A stretch of 64,000 bases of DNA from Welwitschia mirabilis (GCA_051453625.1 JBOZIK010000001.1:22469280-22533279), one strand, 5' to 3'; numbered from the stretch's first letter, positions 1-13,425 are shown. Numbers and translations: made by a program. The notes: generated by a model not told the origin, from the sequence alone.

Positions 1-1069
1 ATTCAAAGTCTAAGTACTGTATTTTTTTGAGCTATTTTTCAACTAGCTCTACTTCTAAAGTATCCAATAAAATAATTCTAATAATTTGTTATTGCAAAAG
101 TTGATTATGTTTTAAATAGATAGCAATGATGATCATGATGCTAGTTATTATGCTCAACTTGTTTTCTATAACAATGTTTATGTTAAGTATAAAAAAATTT
201 CTAAAATGAATGCGCTAAAAAATTATCTTCTAGACCTCATGGTCGATCAAGTTAATCAAGGGATAAATACTAGATTTTATTAAATAATTTTAGTGCTTAT
301 GTATCATTTATTTCTTAGATTAATCCAAAGGCTCGTCTAAATTATTTTATCATTCTTCTAAATTTGGATTTCTTCTTTTTAAATTAGTTCTATTATTTCG
401 AAATGAATGTTATTCATTTTTTATTCTAGTTTATTAAGAAAGAAAGATAGCATTCTTTGGATAATGAGACATCTTCCTTTAACAAAACAAGTTTTGTGTT
501 TCATTAATGAAGTTAACAATTTTTTTAAATAATTATGTTAACTTGCTAATATTTTCCTCAAATTTTAACTTGGTTTTACACTTAAACTTTATTTTGGATT
601 TTAGATTCATCTAGATTTGTTTTATCATCATCTTTCTAATTTTTTCTTTGTTGTGTTTTGACATCTTTAAACATATTTTATCTTTGGTTTTATTTTATAA
701 TCATTAGGATAGTAACATTAAAAATAAATAAAATAAAATTACTTCATCACTTCAAATTTTTTTAAGTATATTTTCTTATTAAGTTCTTTTATTTACTGAG
801 TAGCCTTTTTGTTCCTTCATAGTACTCTAATATTTTAGCTAAAACTTGTTTTATTTAAAGTGCTAATCAATATTGTTTTATTTTAAGAAGGTGACTTTAA
901 GTATATGCTTTGTGTTAGGACCTATTTCATCCTTGGATGAACATATAAACTAACACAAATACAAATACATTTTATACTCTTTGTCTTATATTACTTTGAT
1001 GGAAGGATAATATTTATAAGATAGATAACAAAGGTGAAAACTTGTATTTTATTAGATACAATAGAATTT
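1..1069. other. AT-rich stretch, nothing recognised
   Basis: I see no open frame, retrotransposon motif or repeat partner elsewhere in the window. Frequent stops in all frames and long A/T runs fit old degraded repeat or intergenic DNA. Confidence 0.5.
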
Positions 1070-2230
1070 TTCATGGTAAATCTAAAAAGTTTTTCTCTTT
1101 GAATTTTAAGATCTTATTTAGTTGGTTTATTAGCTGTAGCTATATATTCTACTTATTTTTCAACTAGTTTATCATGTTTAGAAGTTTCTTTCACATCTTC
1201 TTATTCTACAGATTGCTTAATTTTAGGTAACTCTAGTTGTTCTAGAACTTGAATTCAATGAAGCTTCTAAACTTGAGTATGAAGCTCATTGATGCTTTTT
1301 CATGATTTATCAAATTTATTTTCTATTTTTCCTCTCTTAATAAAGATCTAATCCTTCTCCCCTTCAAGCTAAGGGACTTAGAACTATGTTCTATTGAAGT
1401 ATTATTAGAGTGATTTATTATTGGTCTTTATTTGTATTAGCTCCACTGTTTATTTGTTTTAAGCATCCTAAATTCTAAATCTATACCTTTAAAATGATTA
1501 CAATAATTTCATTTGAAACTATTCCTTATTCTTCTTTATCTTAATTTTTTTCTTCTCTAAGTTGTTCAGTATGTTTTAGAACTATCATATCAACTTCATT
1601 ACAGTTTTCTTTTGCTACCTCTTTTATTTTATTAATCTTAGTCCATAAGCATACTTTAACAATATTTGAACTTCTTGTGTTATTAACATTTTTAAAATCT
1701 TATTATTTCTTACAAGTTTCTATTAATCTAGTCCTTGAATGCATGAATATGTTTATTCTTGTAGAACTATTCTATCTTCATTTTCGACAAAATGTTCCAT
1801 AGCTTCATTATTTATTATAGGGTTCTTGACATATTCTTATAGGACTATGATAGTGATGATATTAGAAAACTAACAATGTATAGTATTCCTATTTTTCCTA
1901 CTCTAGTAAAATTTACATGCTTGATTTGATTTTTTACATAAATATACTCATCCTTCTTAAGCATAAAAATAAGGATCTTCTCTAGATGTTGTAAAAAACC
2001 TAGGTTGTATTTTTTATCATATCACTAATAGTTTAAATATTTCTTCCATGGCCTACTTTCCTTTTGCTTCGATTGGTATTATAAACATTCTAGTGGGCTA
2101 AATAGGCTTATGTAGTGATGGTGATCTTGGTTCTTTAAAGATTAGTGATAATGAACTGCTAAATGAAATAGCTTTTTTTATAGCACCTTTTCTTGTCTTT
2201 GTCCCTAACATTTTTGTTAATAAAGTGTAA
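1070..2230 (-). pseudogene. Unrecognised decayed coding-like stretch
   Basis: Read on the minus strand, long segments keep a protein-like composition, interrupted mostly by stops that a single C-to-T or G-to-A change would explain. One part (about 1080-1380) is rich in Lys, Glu and Gln, such as KRGKIENKF, QVLEQLELPKIKQS and TSKHDKLVEK, suggesting a charged helical or coiled-coil protein. An upstream part (about 2000-2210) begins near MLGTKTRKGAIKK. The frame changes at least once. I do not recognise the family. A gag or accessory protein of a mobile element is the most natural guess given the surroundings, but this is inference. No promoter or boundary can be assigned. Confidence 0.3.
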
Positions 2231-3469
2231 TATTAATATAGAGATAATGCAATGAAAATACCAAGAGTACTTTTAAAATTGTGTATTTACTAAGGAATAA
2301 AAAATATCAAAGAAACTATGTAATAAATAGAGTGTTGAGATGTAATATCCCAATATCTTTATCATTTCCTTAGAGTGTGTTTTGATCATCACATTGGAGT
2401 GTAAGTTATTGGAAGATATTTATCTTGTATTACCAACGATATCAATCATAGTATTCATCTTCTTCAAGGTTGCATCATTACCAATCCTCATGAGTCTTGT
2501 CATTCTTCTTGGACATCAGACCTTTTACTTTTGCTTCATCTGGAGGTTACCGAGATTGTTTAATGCCATAGGGGGGTTACTCTCTACTATTTCTGTTCAC
2601 CACTACCCTTCATAAATTCTAGTACCATCATCTATAGACCAACTAGCCTTCTTGATAATAATTTTTGAGTTTGTAAATTTTAAATTTTTCACTACCACTG
2701 TGACAATTTAGGGAAGAGAACTAAGGATAAGAAAATGATGGTAAGAGTTGGAGCAATGAAAGTTTATCATCACTACCTAGATCTGGCATCGTATTTCTCT
2801 CTGATAGTAAAATGAAAGAGAAGTTAAAGGAAAAATCAGTTTTTCATTTTAGTTATTTGGTATTTGACTATTGAATTCTGGGTAAAGCTAAATATATTCT
2901 ACCTCTCTACACAGAGAGCCTACAAGTTTCTTAGTTAAGTTCTTGACTTCAAAAGAGCTCTCCAAGTTTTGACTGTGGGCCTGTATGGAGAAATTCGAGA
3001 AAATGGAATAGCGAGATCAAGAATTTGATAAAAAGAAAAAGACATAATTTGATTCAAAGCTGTACATCAACCCTGTTTAAGCATGCTTTGCTTCTGGTGA
3101 GTATTCTAATTATGATTTTACACTCTAGAAATATTAGATATGCAATCGGTTTCTGATGGCTTCTCTTATAATATAGAAGAATACCCTCTATGTTGGTGGG
3201 CTTACAAAGGATATAACCAAAGAGATACTATGTTCAGAAATCATATTGGAAACGTCAAGGACATGATAATGCCACTAGACTAGTTCACTTGAGCTATTAT
3301 CATATAGTTCACTTGATGTGAAACATGTGGATAACTGATAGGTAAGTCTTTAGTCATAACCTAAATTAATTTGCTACAATGTTTAATCTTAACATGCAAT
3401 TGATCTATAGCAATATAATTTAGATTTAATTAAGATAATTAGAAAATCTTTTCATACTTTTAGGTCTAA
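2231..3469. other. No supported feature
   Basis: Contains a 77-codon open frame at 2382-2615 (plus) with a hydrophobic, low-complexity product and no recognisable motif, judged to be chance. The stretch around 2700-3300 is slightly less AT-rich but matches nothing else in the window. Confidence 0.4.
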
Positions 3470-3735
3470 ATTAGAAACCACATCGTAACATGAAGGGAAT
3501 GAAATAATCTCTTACATTAATGATATAGGAATCATAAGATTACAGACTAAAATCACAACTCATAAAGCTTCCATAAGTTTCCCTAGACAATGGGCTACAA
3601 AAGTTTTATTGAGGCTTTACCACTTTGATGCTTGATGCTTGGTAGTATTTAAGGGAGAAGATAGTGAACCATGGTCTTACACAAGAAACTTCATCTCAAG
3701 TTCTTATATAAGAGCCCCTCTTAGTCTTTAAACTT
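3470..3735 (+). repeat. Promoter-like repeat block, copy 1
   Basis: Nearly the same about 265 bases occur again at 4191-4455 on the other side of a gap. The block contains TATATAAG at 3705-3712, followed by 'AGCCCCTCTTAG', an arrangement like the TATA region of a plant LTR or promoter on the plus strand. In copy 2 the TATA box has become TATTTAAG. It may be a piece of LTR. Whether the duplication is real or an assembly effect is unclear. Confidence 0.5.
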
Positions 3736-3845
3736 TAATATCTCTTTCTTCTATCTTATCAACTTCAATTTTGATAACAACTCTTAAAGCACTTCTTAAG
3801 TTATTCCCCAAAGCATGCCCTTCATCTTGTTACATCTTTTTCTTC

Positions 3846-4188
3846 NNNNNNNNNNNNNNNNNNNNNNNNNNNNNNNNNNNNNNNNNNNNNNNNNNNNNNN
3901 NNNNNNNNNNNNNNNNNNNNNNNNNNNNNNNNNNNNNNNNNNNNNNNNNNNNNNNNNNNNNNNNNNNNNNNNNNNNNNNNNNNNNNNNNNNNNNNNNNNN
4001 NNNNNNNNNNNNNNNNNNNNNNNNNNNNNNNNNNNNNNNNNNNNNNNNNNNNNNNNNNNNNNNNNNNNNNNNNNNNNNNNNNNNNNNNNNNNNNNNNNNN
4101 NNNNNNNNNNNNNNNNNNNNNNNNNNNNNNNNNNNNNNNNNNNNNNNNNNNNNNNNNNNNNNNNNNNNNNNNNNNNNNNNNNNNNNNN
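3846..4188. other. Assembly gap (343 N)
   Basis: Run of N. The sequence on its left (3470-3735) recurs immediately on its right. Confidence 0.99.
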
Positions 4189-4190
4189 CA

Positions 4191-4455
4191 ACTTAGAAAC
4201 CACATTATAACATGAAGGGAATGAAATAATCTCTTACATTAATGATATAGGAATCACAAGATTACAGACTAAAATCACAACTCATAAAGCTTCCATAAGC
4301 TTCCCTAGAAAATGGGCTATAAAAGTTTTATCGAGGCTTTACCACTTTGATGCTTGATGCCTGGTAGTATTTAAGGAAGAATATAGTGAACCACGGTCTT
4401 ACATAAGGAACTTCATCTCAAGTTCTTATTTAAGAGCCCCTCTTAGGCTTTAAAC
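4191..4455 (+). repeat. Promoter-like repeat block, copy 2
   Basis: Near-identical to 3470-3735, with scattered substitutions including loss of the TATATAAG box. It ends at a second gap (4456-4587, 132 N). Confidence 0.6.
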
Positions 4456-4587
4456 NNNNNNNNNNNNNNNNNNNNNNNNNNNNNNNNNNNNNNNNNNNNN
4501 NNNNNNNNNNNNNNNNNNNNNNNNNNNNNNNNNNNNNNNNNNNNNNNNNNNNNNNNNNNNNNNNNNNNNNNNNNNNNNNNNNNNNNN

Positions 4588-5596
4588 CTTATTAAGAAAG
4601 AATCCTTCTAGTATTATTCACTTATACTTTTTACTAAAACTAATATCTAAACATAGCTTATTCCTTATAATTTTATTCCCTCTAAACTTAACATATTCCT
4701 TTTGCATAAATTTTGTATAAAGCACATTAACAACTATACATTGTATCTACATGGTGATTATGGATGGTGTTTTCATGGAAATCATGGAAGTTACATATGG
4801 AAGACTTTATTTTTTATGAAAGAATACTAAAATTTTAGCAAAGACATTCCTAACTAAAACAAACTCCTTATTTTTATTTTTCAAGAATGCTCCTGCATTA
4901 ATTATTCTAACAAGGACTTTGATAAATTTTTTAATGAATTAAATTTTTATATAAAATGAACCTTGTAGGTTTAGCACTTGGAGCTAAATTGTTATGTATA
5001 AGAAAAATGGAAGTTTGTTTCATAGATAATATTCTTTATATCTTTCCTTAGAAGTGGTTTGTTTTAAAAAACCTATAATATACTATAACATTATGCCATC
5101 ACTTAAGGATGCCATCTTGCTATAATCATCTTAATCTTTTAGATTTTATAGATATGAGATAAGGTTCCTTTGTCCAAAAGAAAAAAGTAAAACAATTTTT
5201 TATTTCATTCACGAATGATGAATTAAATATAATTTCTACCATTAACATGGAGTTGTCTTTTCTTAAGGCATGATTCATGCTAGAAGGATCTTAATAAGTC
5301 CTAGGTAAAATGACAAAATATCTATTAAGTTTACTTTTTATTCTAATTAATAAAGTATTCATTTATTGAAAAAATATAGGAAACATATATCTTACATTCT
5401 TTTTACCATAATAAAATTTTTTCTTTGTTGTGTTTAGCTCTACATAACTTAGCATTTGCCATAGCTATTGAAGATGAGATGAAATAATGCTAGAATTATT
5501 TTGTATTTTACAAAGATAGCTTCTTGCTGTACAACACTATAATCATTTGAATATGTAGTTAACCAATATAGTAGACGCACTTTTACAAGTTCTTTA
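4588..5596. other. AT-rich stretch, nothing recognised
   Basis: No frame or repeat partner seen. Ends where repeat block L (copy 1) begins. Confidence 0.45.
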
Positions 5597-7048
5597 AGTA
5601 TTGGTATTTGATAAAAATGGTTCAAGCTTACTTTTTTAATATTTTTTATATTTAATAAAACTAAAATTGCAAAAATGATGGACTTCCCTTGATATTTTTA
5701 CTATGTTAAAACAAATCTTAATAGGCTTAAATGATTTCAAATCATCTTCTTCTAAATTATACTTGTTACTTGAGCTCCCCTTAGTTTCAATAACATTATA
5801 ACAGATAAACTAGTAGAAACAGAAAAATGGAAAGAATAGCAAAAATAAGAATGTCAATGAAATAAGGAAAAGTAGCCATAATATAGTTTTAAGAAATGAT
5901 AAGGATAGGAGAATGTTACTTCAAACTTATAGGGCGTAGCTTCATTACCCTAAAAAAATAAAAATAAAATTAGAATTAAAAAGGAAAAAGATAAGTGTTA
6001 AATTTTGATATTTTTATAGATTTAATTCACATATTTTATCATGAAATTTTAAAAAATAATTTTGGAAGTTTCATTTAATTTTCTTCATTTGATTTGACAA
6101 GCTTATTTATGCTCAAATCTAGCTAAGCATGCTTTGTAGATTTTGGAAGTTATACATCATTCCTACATATCTATATCCTTTATTAAAAAAAACAATTGGG
6201 ATGATGTTAATACTATTTCATTTAATAATGTTTAAGAAGTAAGAAGGAGGAAATAATATCTTCGTGTTTTTTCATAAAGGAAAATATGGCTTCTTATTTT
6301 ATTTCAGCCTTTAAATTTATGATAAGACTATTGTGTAACTTGGTTAAGCATGTATTTTACACCATAAAACAATCATAAGTATTATAACTACAAGAGATTA
6401 GAGAGCATGAGAACACTTAAGAAAGAGAAATATATTGCAAGTTATTTAAAAATAAGTTAGAATACAAAAATAAGAGAAACTGTAATGTAACTAATCAAAT
6501 AATCCAAGTTAATACCAAACTTTAGTTGGTTATTACCTAATTAGTCTCAGACCACCTATAATATTATATCAATCATCAATCAGCTTTAACTAATACACAA
6601 TTTAAGAATTACAATTTTAGATGTTTTATTAAGTCAAATACATGTAATAAATGAGTTACATTAAGGGCTTCAATGACTTTTTAACTCCTTCCCCTTTATC
6701 ACATCTTTTAGCAATGTATTCAATAACCTTGGCAAGGATAATCTCCTTGCTTTTATAGCTTGTAAATACATTGGAAAGTTAAGAGAGTTAATTATGTAAG
6801 AACCAATTTTGTTTCTCCTTATGTTAACAAATGACGGCATGTGGTGATAGTTTTATTTTATAGCAGCAAATGGCATTACTGGATGATGTTATTGAATGAT
6901 GATATGTGGTAATAGTTCTAGCCTATAATAGAATAAGTCATCACTAGATAGTCTTTGCAATGTTAAAAAGTAATAATGAACTTGACTATTTTTCTATTAT
7001 CATTAAATTATTATCCTAACAATCAAATATGGTAATGATCTTGTAAAT
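5597..7048 (-). repeat. Repeat block L, copy 1 (possible LTR of element F)
   Basis: Homologous to 14300-16200 and 18245-19692. No coding frame. It lies downstream, on the minus strand, of the F integrase and accessory ORF, where the 3' LTR of a minus-strand element would be, so it may be that LTR; a plausible minus-strand start 'TGTTAGGATAATAATT' lies at about 7003-7018. No polypurine tract or target duplication could be verified, so the LTR reading is inference. Confidence 0.5.
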
Positions 7049-7479
7049 AAGGTTATCAATAAATTACTTTTTAGTGATGATGTTATATAGAAGTAGAGAT
7101 GATATTCTCAATTCTTTTATCTTTAGCCAACTTTACTTTTATGATTTTTAATTCTCTTTTGGAGTTTCTTAAAATCTTATTCAAACTTAATTTTCATAAT
7201 TAAAATATCACATAGGTCTTTTTTTAAGTGTTTATCATAGGCCTTTATGAGGCCCTTAGCAAGACTTGGTAAGGTAGGCTAATTAAAGATAAATAATACC
7301 TATTGAAGAAAATTATAAAAATAAAGTAGCAAAAAGACATCACAAAAATAAAGTAGTAAAACAAAGTCAATATTTGTATTAACATAAATCATGTATTACA
7401 AAAGTCAAAAAGAATAACATGTAACTTACTAAAATAGACTAATAAGAAGGATATGTGAAAGAAGAGGGAATAACAACAT

Positions 7480-8500
7480 GGGTTTTCTGAAGAGGAGCTA
7501 CAAATAAAAACTCTTCCTCCTCTTCTCTGATAATTGGTTTGAAAGAATCTAACTCATCTAATGTGATGGTCAAGATATGCATTTTCTTTGTAATTTGGGA
7601 CAATTACTGATTAATTCCAATTAAAATGAGATCTTTGCTATTAGAAATGTATATGTCCAAGTTGTTTTAATCTTTTTTGTATGCTATCCATGCATTAAGA
7701 TACCTCAAATATGATGGTTGTAATTTGAAGGTCAAAAGAATTCCATGTTTGTAATTTGATTGTTGATGTAGGCTTACATATCCTCCATCTTTTGATTGAA
7801 ATGCCACCATATACCTATGATCTAGTTTAATATGTCAAATAAGTTTTGGTCACAATGCTTAACCTTTTTCAAAGACCATCTTTCAGAAATTTTTAATTAT
7901 CTAAATGGAATTAGAGATGAATCCTACATTTGTGGATGGGGGAATAAATCATTAGATTAATCTATTGATGAGGCATGGCTATATCAAAAATGACATATTA
8001 CCCTCCTTTGTAAACTCTACTATATGGGATTAAATAAATGCAAGAAAATTACATTTTGTGTTCTTCCACAATGATGCTAAGATCATAAAGATAAGAACCA
8101 TTACATTACTAGAATGAGAGGATGGAATGATATTTGCTTGAATTTCCTTTGTCACTATCTTTTCATATTTATGAAGATTCTAAGCTTGGCTCCTCTAGGT
8201 TATAATATTATTGCATAATTAGGAATGAGCACCTAAATATATTATCTTTATTCCACAAAATATCCAACAAGAGGAAGGAATTCGTGGCTTCTTCCAAACA
8301 TGCCAAGTTGATAGGCCATAGTATGAATGTTAATATTGATATGAACTCTAAATAAAATAGAAGTTAAGAAACATTTATTTTCTTCCATTATTATACTAAT
8401 GATCAAGAATAACTCTGCTATTTCTTGATGCAAAAATTATCCATTAGTAGTTGCAATTCATAATTGTTGTCTATTTTTTGAAGCATATTATTAAAAGATC
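7480..8500 (-). pseudogene. Element F accessory ORF, copy 1 (decayed)
   Basis: A minus-strand coding-like stretch that aligns with 30590-31720 in unit 3. The longest open part is 61 codons at 8248-8433. Its counterpart at 31459-31647 is open for 62 codons in the same frame, and both share MAYQLGM followed by RS and a LPL.GYF motif. Downstream on the minus strand is an acidic Glu-rich segment near 7520-7560. Position after integrase and before the presumed 3' LTR is where Athila-type elements carry an additional ORF. I cannot confirm membership of that family by motif. Many internal stops would be Trp or Gln before C-to-T or G-to-A change. Confidence 0.45.
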
Positions 8501-10985
8501 TTTCTATGAAAAACTAAGCTTTGTAAATGGCTATTAATGGAGTTATTATTTAATCAATGATTTTAAATCCTTGAGATTTTCTTATTATTATTCCTCTAGC
8601 TACTCTTTAGATTAGTCTAAAGATTATTCTTTAACATAGTCTTGATTTGTATGGTGGGTGATGAAGATAGATGATACTAAAGCTTTTCTCAATATTTTTC
8701 ATGCAGGAGAAAATGATGATTAATCCATGGATGTTAGAAAATTATGCTTCTTAAAATTGCTAGAAAGTCATTTAGAGATCTTAGGCATGATTAAAGTATA
8801 AGTGAAATGAAGTAATTATGAGTTTGAAAATGGAGGGACAACATGAATTTATAACCCTACAATGTATTACTAGGTAGTTACTAGATGATCTAAGTAGCAA
8901 TTTCAACTAAATAACAATGTCCATTGTTTCCTACCTCACTCGCTAACACAAGTATTGATGATGATTAAATGTGGTAGCTATTGCTACAATACATTGCTAG
9001 ATATAAGAAGCAGTGATACTCAAGTCATTACTACTTGATTTAATGGGCAATTATAAGCAATAATTACTTAATAACTTTTAAAAATTTAGAAGTTTAAGTA
9101 ATAATACACACTAATATTTATTTTTATGATATTAGCTAACAAATGAAATGAGTTGAATAATGGTTATAGTGAAAAAAATTTCTATCTAATGCAAATAAGT
9201 AAATCAAGAAAATAATTGGCTAGATCCTAGTAGTTACTATACATAACTATATGATGAGATTAAGAAAAAATAATAAAGGGTTTTCTTTAAAGCATAGATC
9301 AGTGATAATGAACTTGTAATAAAAGCCTTTTGCAATGATCAAGATACCTTTAAAGGTGTATAACTAGATGACAGCCCATCACTTATTAATTCAAGATGGT
9401 TTTATGTCTTCATTGAGTTAGATTGAAAAGGTTGAAGGTCAGTTATTTCATAGGAAACAATTTAAGGCTATAGTAAATTACATAGGTGTTCTTTTTGGAT
9501 AGGATATAGTTAAAACCATTATGTTGTAGTGAGTGACATTCCTTAACAATCTATGATGAAACTCCTCCTTATGAATTAAACCATTCCATAGAGTGCAAAG
9601 AGAATGGGGATTGGGAATCCATCTATTAAGCATCTACTCACATTAGTATAGCATTTTCAAAACATAAATTCTACCCAAAAATACATTGTAATTGGTTCCT
9701 TAAATGTTGTAATCTTAAGTGGGCTTAGTATACATTCAAAAAGGTATATCCTAAATGATGTTATTACTTTATTCCTTCTCTCATTATTTTTCTTTTTCAT
9801 TTATTTTTCTTTTTTTGGGACTAATGACATTTTAAAAAAATGAATCTAACTCAATAAAAGCACTATATAAGATTAACTCAAATCTGTAATTCAAGGGCAC
9901 TAGTTCTAAAAAGTATGCACTTGAAAATTTTACTTGATACAAGGAAAGCTAAAATTTTATTTTCTTTACAAGAGATTAAATGGATGAATATTTTTAATCA
10001 TTGTCCTTTCTATTAAAAATTTTAGGTAATCAATAAGTAATACTCATTTTTAAAGGAACTATCAAGTGTAGTTCTTCTAGTAAGCAAGAATATTATCTTA
10101 GTAGATTACCTTTAAAATACGATTTTAAGTGTTGTCCATTGATGTGAAATATTTCAAGGGTGATGGGATCTTAAATAAAATGTAACCTATTAGAATTGAT
10201 TTTTTGAAAAAGATATGATTATAACCACTTAGATATAAGTTAATTATGAACTATACTAGCTTCAGTATTAAAGAGGAGTACTCACTAATCAAGTCTAAAA
10301 TGATTAGACTAAAATTATTTATCATGAAAATATTGGGCTTGAGGTNNNNNNNNNNNNNNNNNNNNNNNNNNNNNNNNNNNNNNNNNNNNNNNNNNNNNNN
10401 NNNNNNNNNNNNNNNNNNNNNNNNNNNNNNNNNNNNNNNNNNNNNNNNNNNNNNNNNNNNNNNNNNNNNNNNNNNNNNNNNNNNNNNNNNNNNNNNNNNN
10501 NNNNNNNNNNNNNNNNNNNNNNNNNNNNNNNNNNNNNNNNNNNNNNNNNNNNNNNNNNNNNNNNNNNNNNNNNNNNNNNNNNNNNNNNNNNNNNNNNNNN
10601 NNNNNNNNNNNNNNNNNNNNNNNNNNNNNNNNNNNNNNNNNNNNNNNNNNNNNNNNNNNNNNNNNNNNNNNNNNNNNNNNNNNNNNNNNNNNNNNNNNNN
10701 NNNNNNNNNNNNNNNNNNNNNNNNNNNNNNNNNNNNNNNNNNNNNNNNNNNNNNNNNNNNNNNNNNNNNNNNNNNNNNNNNNNNNNNNNNNNNNNNNNNN
10801 NNNNNNNNNNNNNNNNNNNNNNNNNNNNNNNNNNNNNNNNNNNNNNNNNNNNNNNNNNNNNNNNNNNNNNNNNNNNNNNNNNNNNNNTTTATTTTCATCT
10901 AATTGTTGAATGTATAGGAAGTATTTATAAAAATTAGATTCTTCATCTAATAAGTTCAAAGTATGACAAGTCTTAAAAGAATAAA
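8501..10985 (-). other. Element F region between accessory ORF and integrase
   Basis: No protein motif recognised. It aligns with 31720-33073 joined to 47772-48920 in unit 3. It contains the empty target site of element G, CTTTT at 9327-9331, and the 542-N gap at 10346-10887. Confidence 0.55.
10346..10887. other. Assembly gap (542 N)
   Basis: Run of N within element F between integrase and accessory ORF. The counterpart in unit 3 (about 48790-48850) is only tens of bases long, so the gap size here may be overestimated. Confidence 0.98.
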
Positions 10986-10989
10986 AATT

Positions 10990-11745
10990 AATATTAGTAG
11001 AAAGCATACAAGATATACTATAAACTAATTCATAGAGAGAGAACTCAAGAGAATTTTTCTACATAGTTTATAAGACTAAAGAATATCATCAAGCTTCAAA
11101 TACCAATTGTTACATGAAGAGCCAACAATTTTTTTGAAAGTGTTTTCTTGATTTTCCTATTCACATTTTCAACATGAGTAAAAAGCATTAGCAATATAAT
11201 GTTAAATTCCTAATTGTAAGAGAAGTTTTCTAAAAATGTTTTTAATAAAATGAATTCCTTAATCATTATAAGAATAAAAGGAAAGACAAAATAAAAAAAT
11301 TGGATTTAATAAATTGATAAATGGTTAAGACATTCTTGATTATGGTAAGAAGGGCTTCCCCTCATTTGGTCATGTAATCTATGAAAATGAGAATGTACTT
11401 CTTTCCATGAGATGACCAATCTAACTATTTAATATAATTAATTTTTTAATAATTAAATGATTCACACTTTATGATGAATTAAAGTGGCATGTATTCACTA
11501 TAAGTCAAGCCCACAAAGTTTTTTCAAGGCTCACATTTCTTAACAAATTGAAAAGAATTATGGAAAAACAAAGGACAAAATAATCTAGCATGAAGGATTT
11601 TCATAGCTATTTTCTTTCCACTAAAGTTCCTTCACAAAGTCTCCTATGATAGTTATAAAATTTCTTGTTGTACCCATTTTGAAATGTATCTTCTCATAAC
11701 TTAATACTTATACATGTAATAAAGGAAAGAAGAAATCCACTCATA
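10990..11745 (-). pseudogene. Integrase of element F, copy 1 (gypsy, decayed)
   Basis: Minus-strand translation shows the core of a Ty3/gypsy integrase, which joins element cDNA to host DNA: a remnant of the 'YILVAVDYVTKWVEA' segment reads YILIFIDYMTK, and a later segment KKIVGSSCNNWYLKLDDIL matches the conserved region near the end of the core (family pattern 'EKTV..N.KDWS.KLDDALWAYRTA'). Several stops interrupt it. It follows RNase H on the same strand, the normal order RT-RNase H-integrase of Ty3/gypsy. A second, equally broken copy lies at 48930-49700. No active enzyme is possible. Confidence 0.8.
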
Positions 11746-12059
11746 CTTATCTAGCTTATGCAGAAAACTTTTCATTGAGGAGAACTTCAAGTATAGGGTT
11801 TTTATAGGTAACAAGCTAATTCAAAATTTATACATACCATGGATAAGAATGTTTTTTTAAATTGGTCATTTACTTTTTGCACAACAAATAACTTATTCAT
11901 TAGAAATTTATCCTTAATAATTAATGGTTCAAAGGAAAAAGTAAAAAAGATAAATGAAAAATATGATCATACATAGAATTATCCTTTTTAACTTTATTCA
12001 TAACTATAAGATTGAATTCTTGGAGTAGTAAGATCCAATAGATTAATATAGACTTCAAT

Positions 12060-12330
12060 GTTCATTTGATCATAAGGTAATGAATCGAAAAAGAATTAAC
12101 ATAAATACTCACATGATATTCCAAAAGATAATGATAAAATTTATGAAGAAAATTCATAATGGCTAGTAATTTATTTTCAATAATCATGTAATTTAGTTAA
12201 GCTCTTAAAAATGTTTTAGTATGGTAAGTAATAACATAAAACATTTTACCAAATTTTTGATCTAAAACTTCATTAATATCATAATCACTAGAATTACACG
12301 TTAATTCAAAATCTTTTAATTAATCAAGGC
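12060..12330 (-). pseudogene. RNase H of element F, copy 1 (truncated)
   Basis: Minus-strand sequence around 12300-12100 reads FELTCNSSDY, VLDQK, TKTF and LNYMIIENKLLAI, matching the gypsy RNase H pattern 'FE.MCDASD...GAVL.Q', 'ASKTL', 'LNYTTTEKELLAVV'. The first catalytic-region Asp of the CDASD motif is Asn here. Upstream on the minus strand the frame stops at about 12320, where copia sequence begins, so reverse transcriptase, protease and gag of F are absent. In unit 3 (50063-50318) the same domain runs on without the copia junction. Confidence 0.8.
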
Positions 12331-12345
12331 CAATTATTATTAGAG

Positions 12346-13423
12346 TGTCAAACCTTACAAGTTATTAATTAATGAAAAGTTAAATCTCATATAACTTTAA
12401 TAATAGAATGTCCTTACGCAGGATTGAAAGGATGGCCTTGAAATTAATCATCAAATAATATTGATGAAGTTACAAAAGACATGAAGGAATAAAGTAGAAA
12501 ATGGAGTTCAAGTACTTAAAAGGTAGAAAAAACATCAAGTATTGAACCAACATTCTCCATGGGGTTAACCACCTTTAGGAAAAAAACATAGAGAAAAGCA
12601 TTAAGTGATTAACCAAATATCTTTAGGGAGTCAAACGTCTACTATTAATGTGAACCAAAAGCATCAAGTGATTGACTAGTAGCATTAAGTGGTCAATTGT
12701 CCATAAGGTCAATTGACTCCATATTGAGGTCAATCATTCAAAGCATTTTCTAGGAATGTAACAATTTCATTTAATCAGATCCTCAAAGGAATCACTACTA
12801 CTCTGATCATTAATCAAAATACAACTATTTAAGACTGTTGAAAATAGCTTGAAGTTGTTTTGAAATGCTAGCCAATCATTCTAAGGCTTTCAGTATTATC
12901 TTGTTCATCATCAATTTTATTAATAGCTATAATTCATATGTTATAAATAGGAAAGCTATTATTATTTGTAATACCTTTTGATCTTTTTAATAACTTTAAA
13001 AAACACACTATTAATCACTCTCTATGGGTTTTTAAGTCATCAAAAATCCAATTTTTATTGTAATTAAGCTAATTTTTTCTTATGCTTGTGACTAAGGATT
13101 ATAGAAAAATCTTGATTATATTGCTTGAGAACTATCACAAAGTTTGATGGAGTGTGATTAGAGGCTACACTAGTAATAAAGGAAAACAAACCTGTTTTCT
13201 TTACTTTATGCCTTCTTAGTTTACTAGTTAACTAAATTAATATGATAAATTATTTTATTCAAAATTAATTATATGAATTATCATCTTAATTAAAGTGTAA
13301 ATAATAATTGATCACATTTGATGGTATTATTCATTATGAAAACTTAGTATTAAACATTTAAATTGTAAAAACTACCTTAGATACCCTATTCAATTCTTTT
13401 CTTTAGGATAGCTAGTCTTAGCA
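12346..13423 (+). mobile_element. Ty1/copia LTR, copy 1
   Basis: About 1.08 kb of non-coding sequence starting near TGTCAAACC and ending ...TTAGCA directly before an initiator-Met primer site. A TATA box (TATAAATA, 12952-12959) sits near the middle. The counterpart at about 16340-17379 has the same structure. The left end is approximate: the two copies differ there, and a target duplication could not be tested because no 3' LTR is present. Confidence 0.65.
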
Positions 13424-13425
13424 AT

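Noticed and set aside
2382-2615. 77-codon plus-strand open frame
   Set aside because: Hydrophobic, low-complexity product, no motif, no conserved copy. Expected by chance in AT-rich DNA.
3771-4210. Open frames of 127-141 codons across the gap
   Set aside because: They are open only because N is read as unknown residue; the same applies to all long frames spanning gaps at 10346, 14756, 15304, 32380, 35129, 40245 and 44085.
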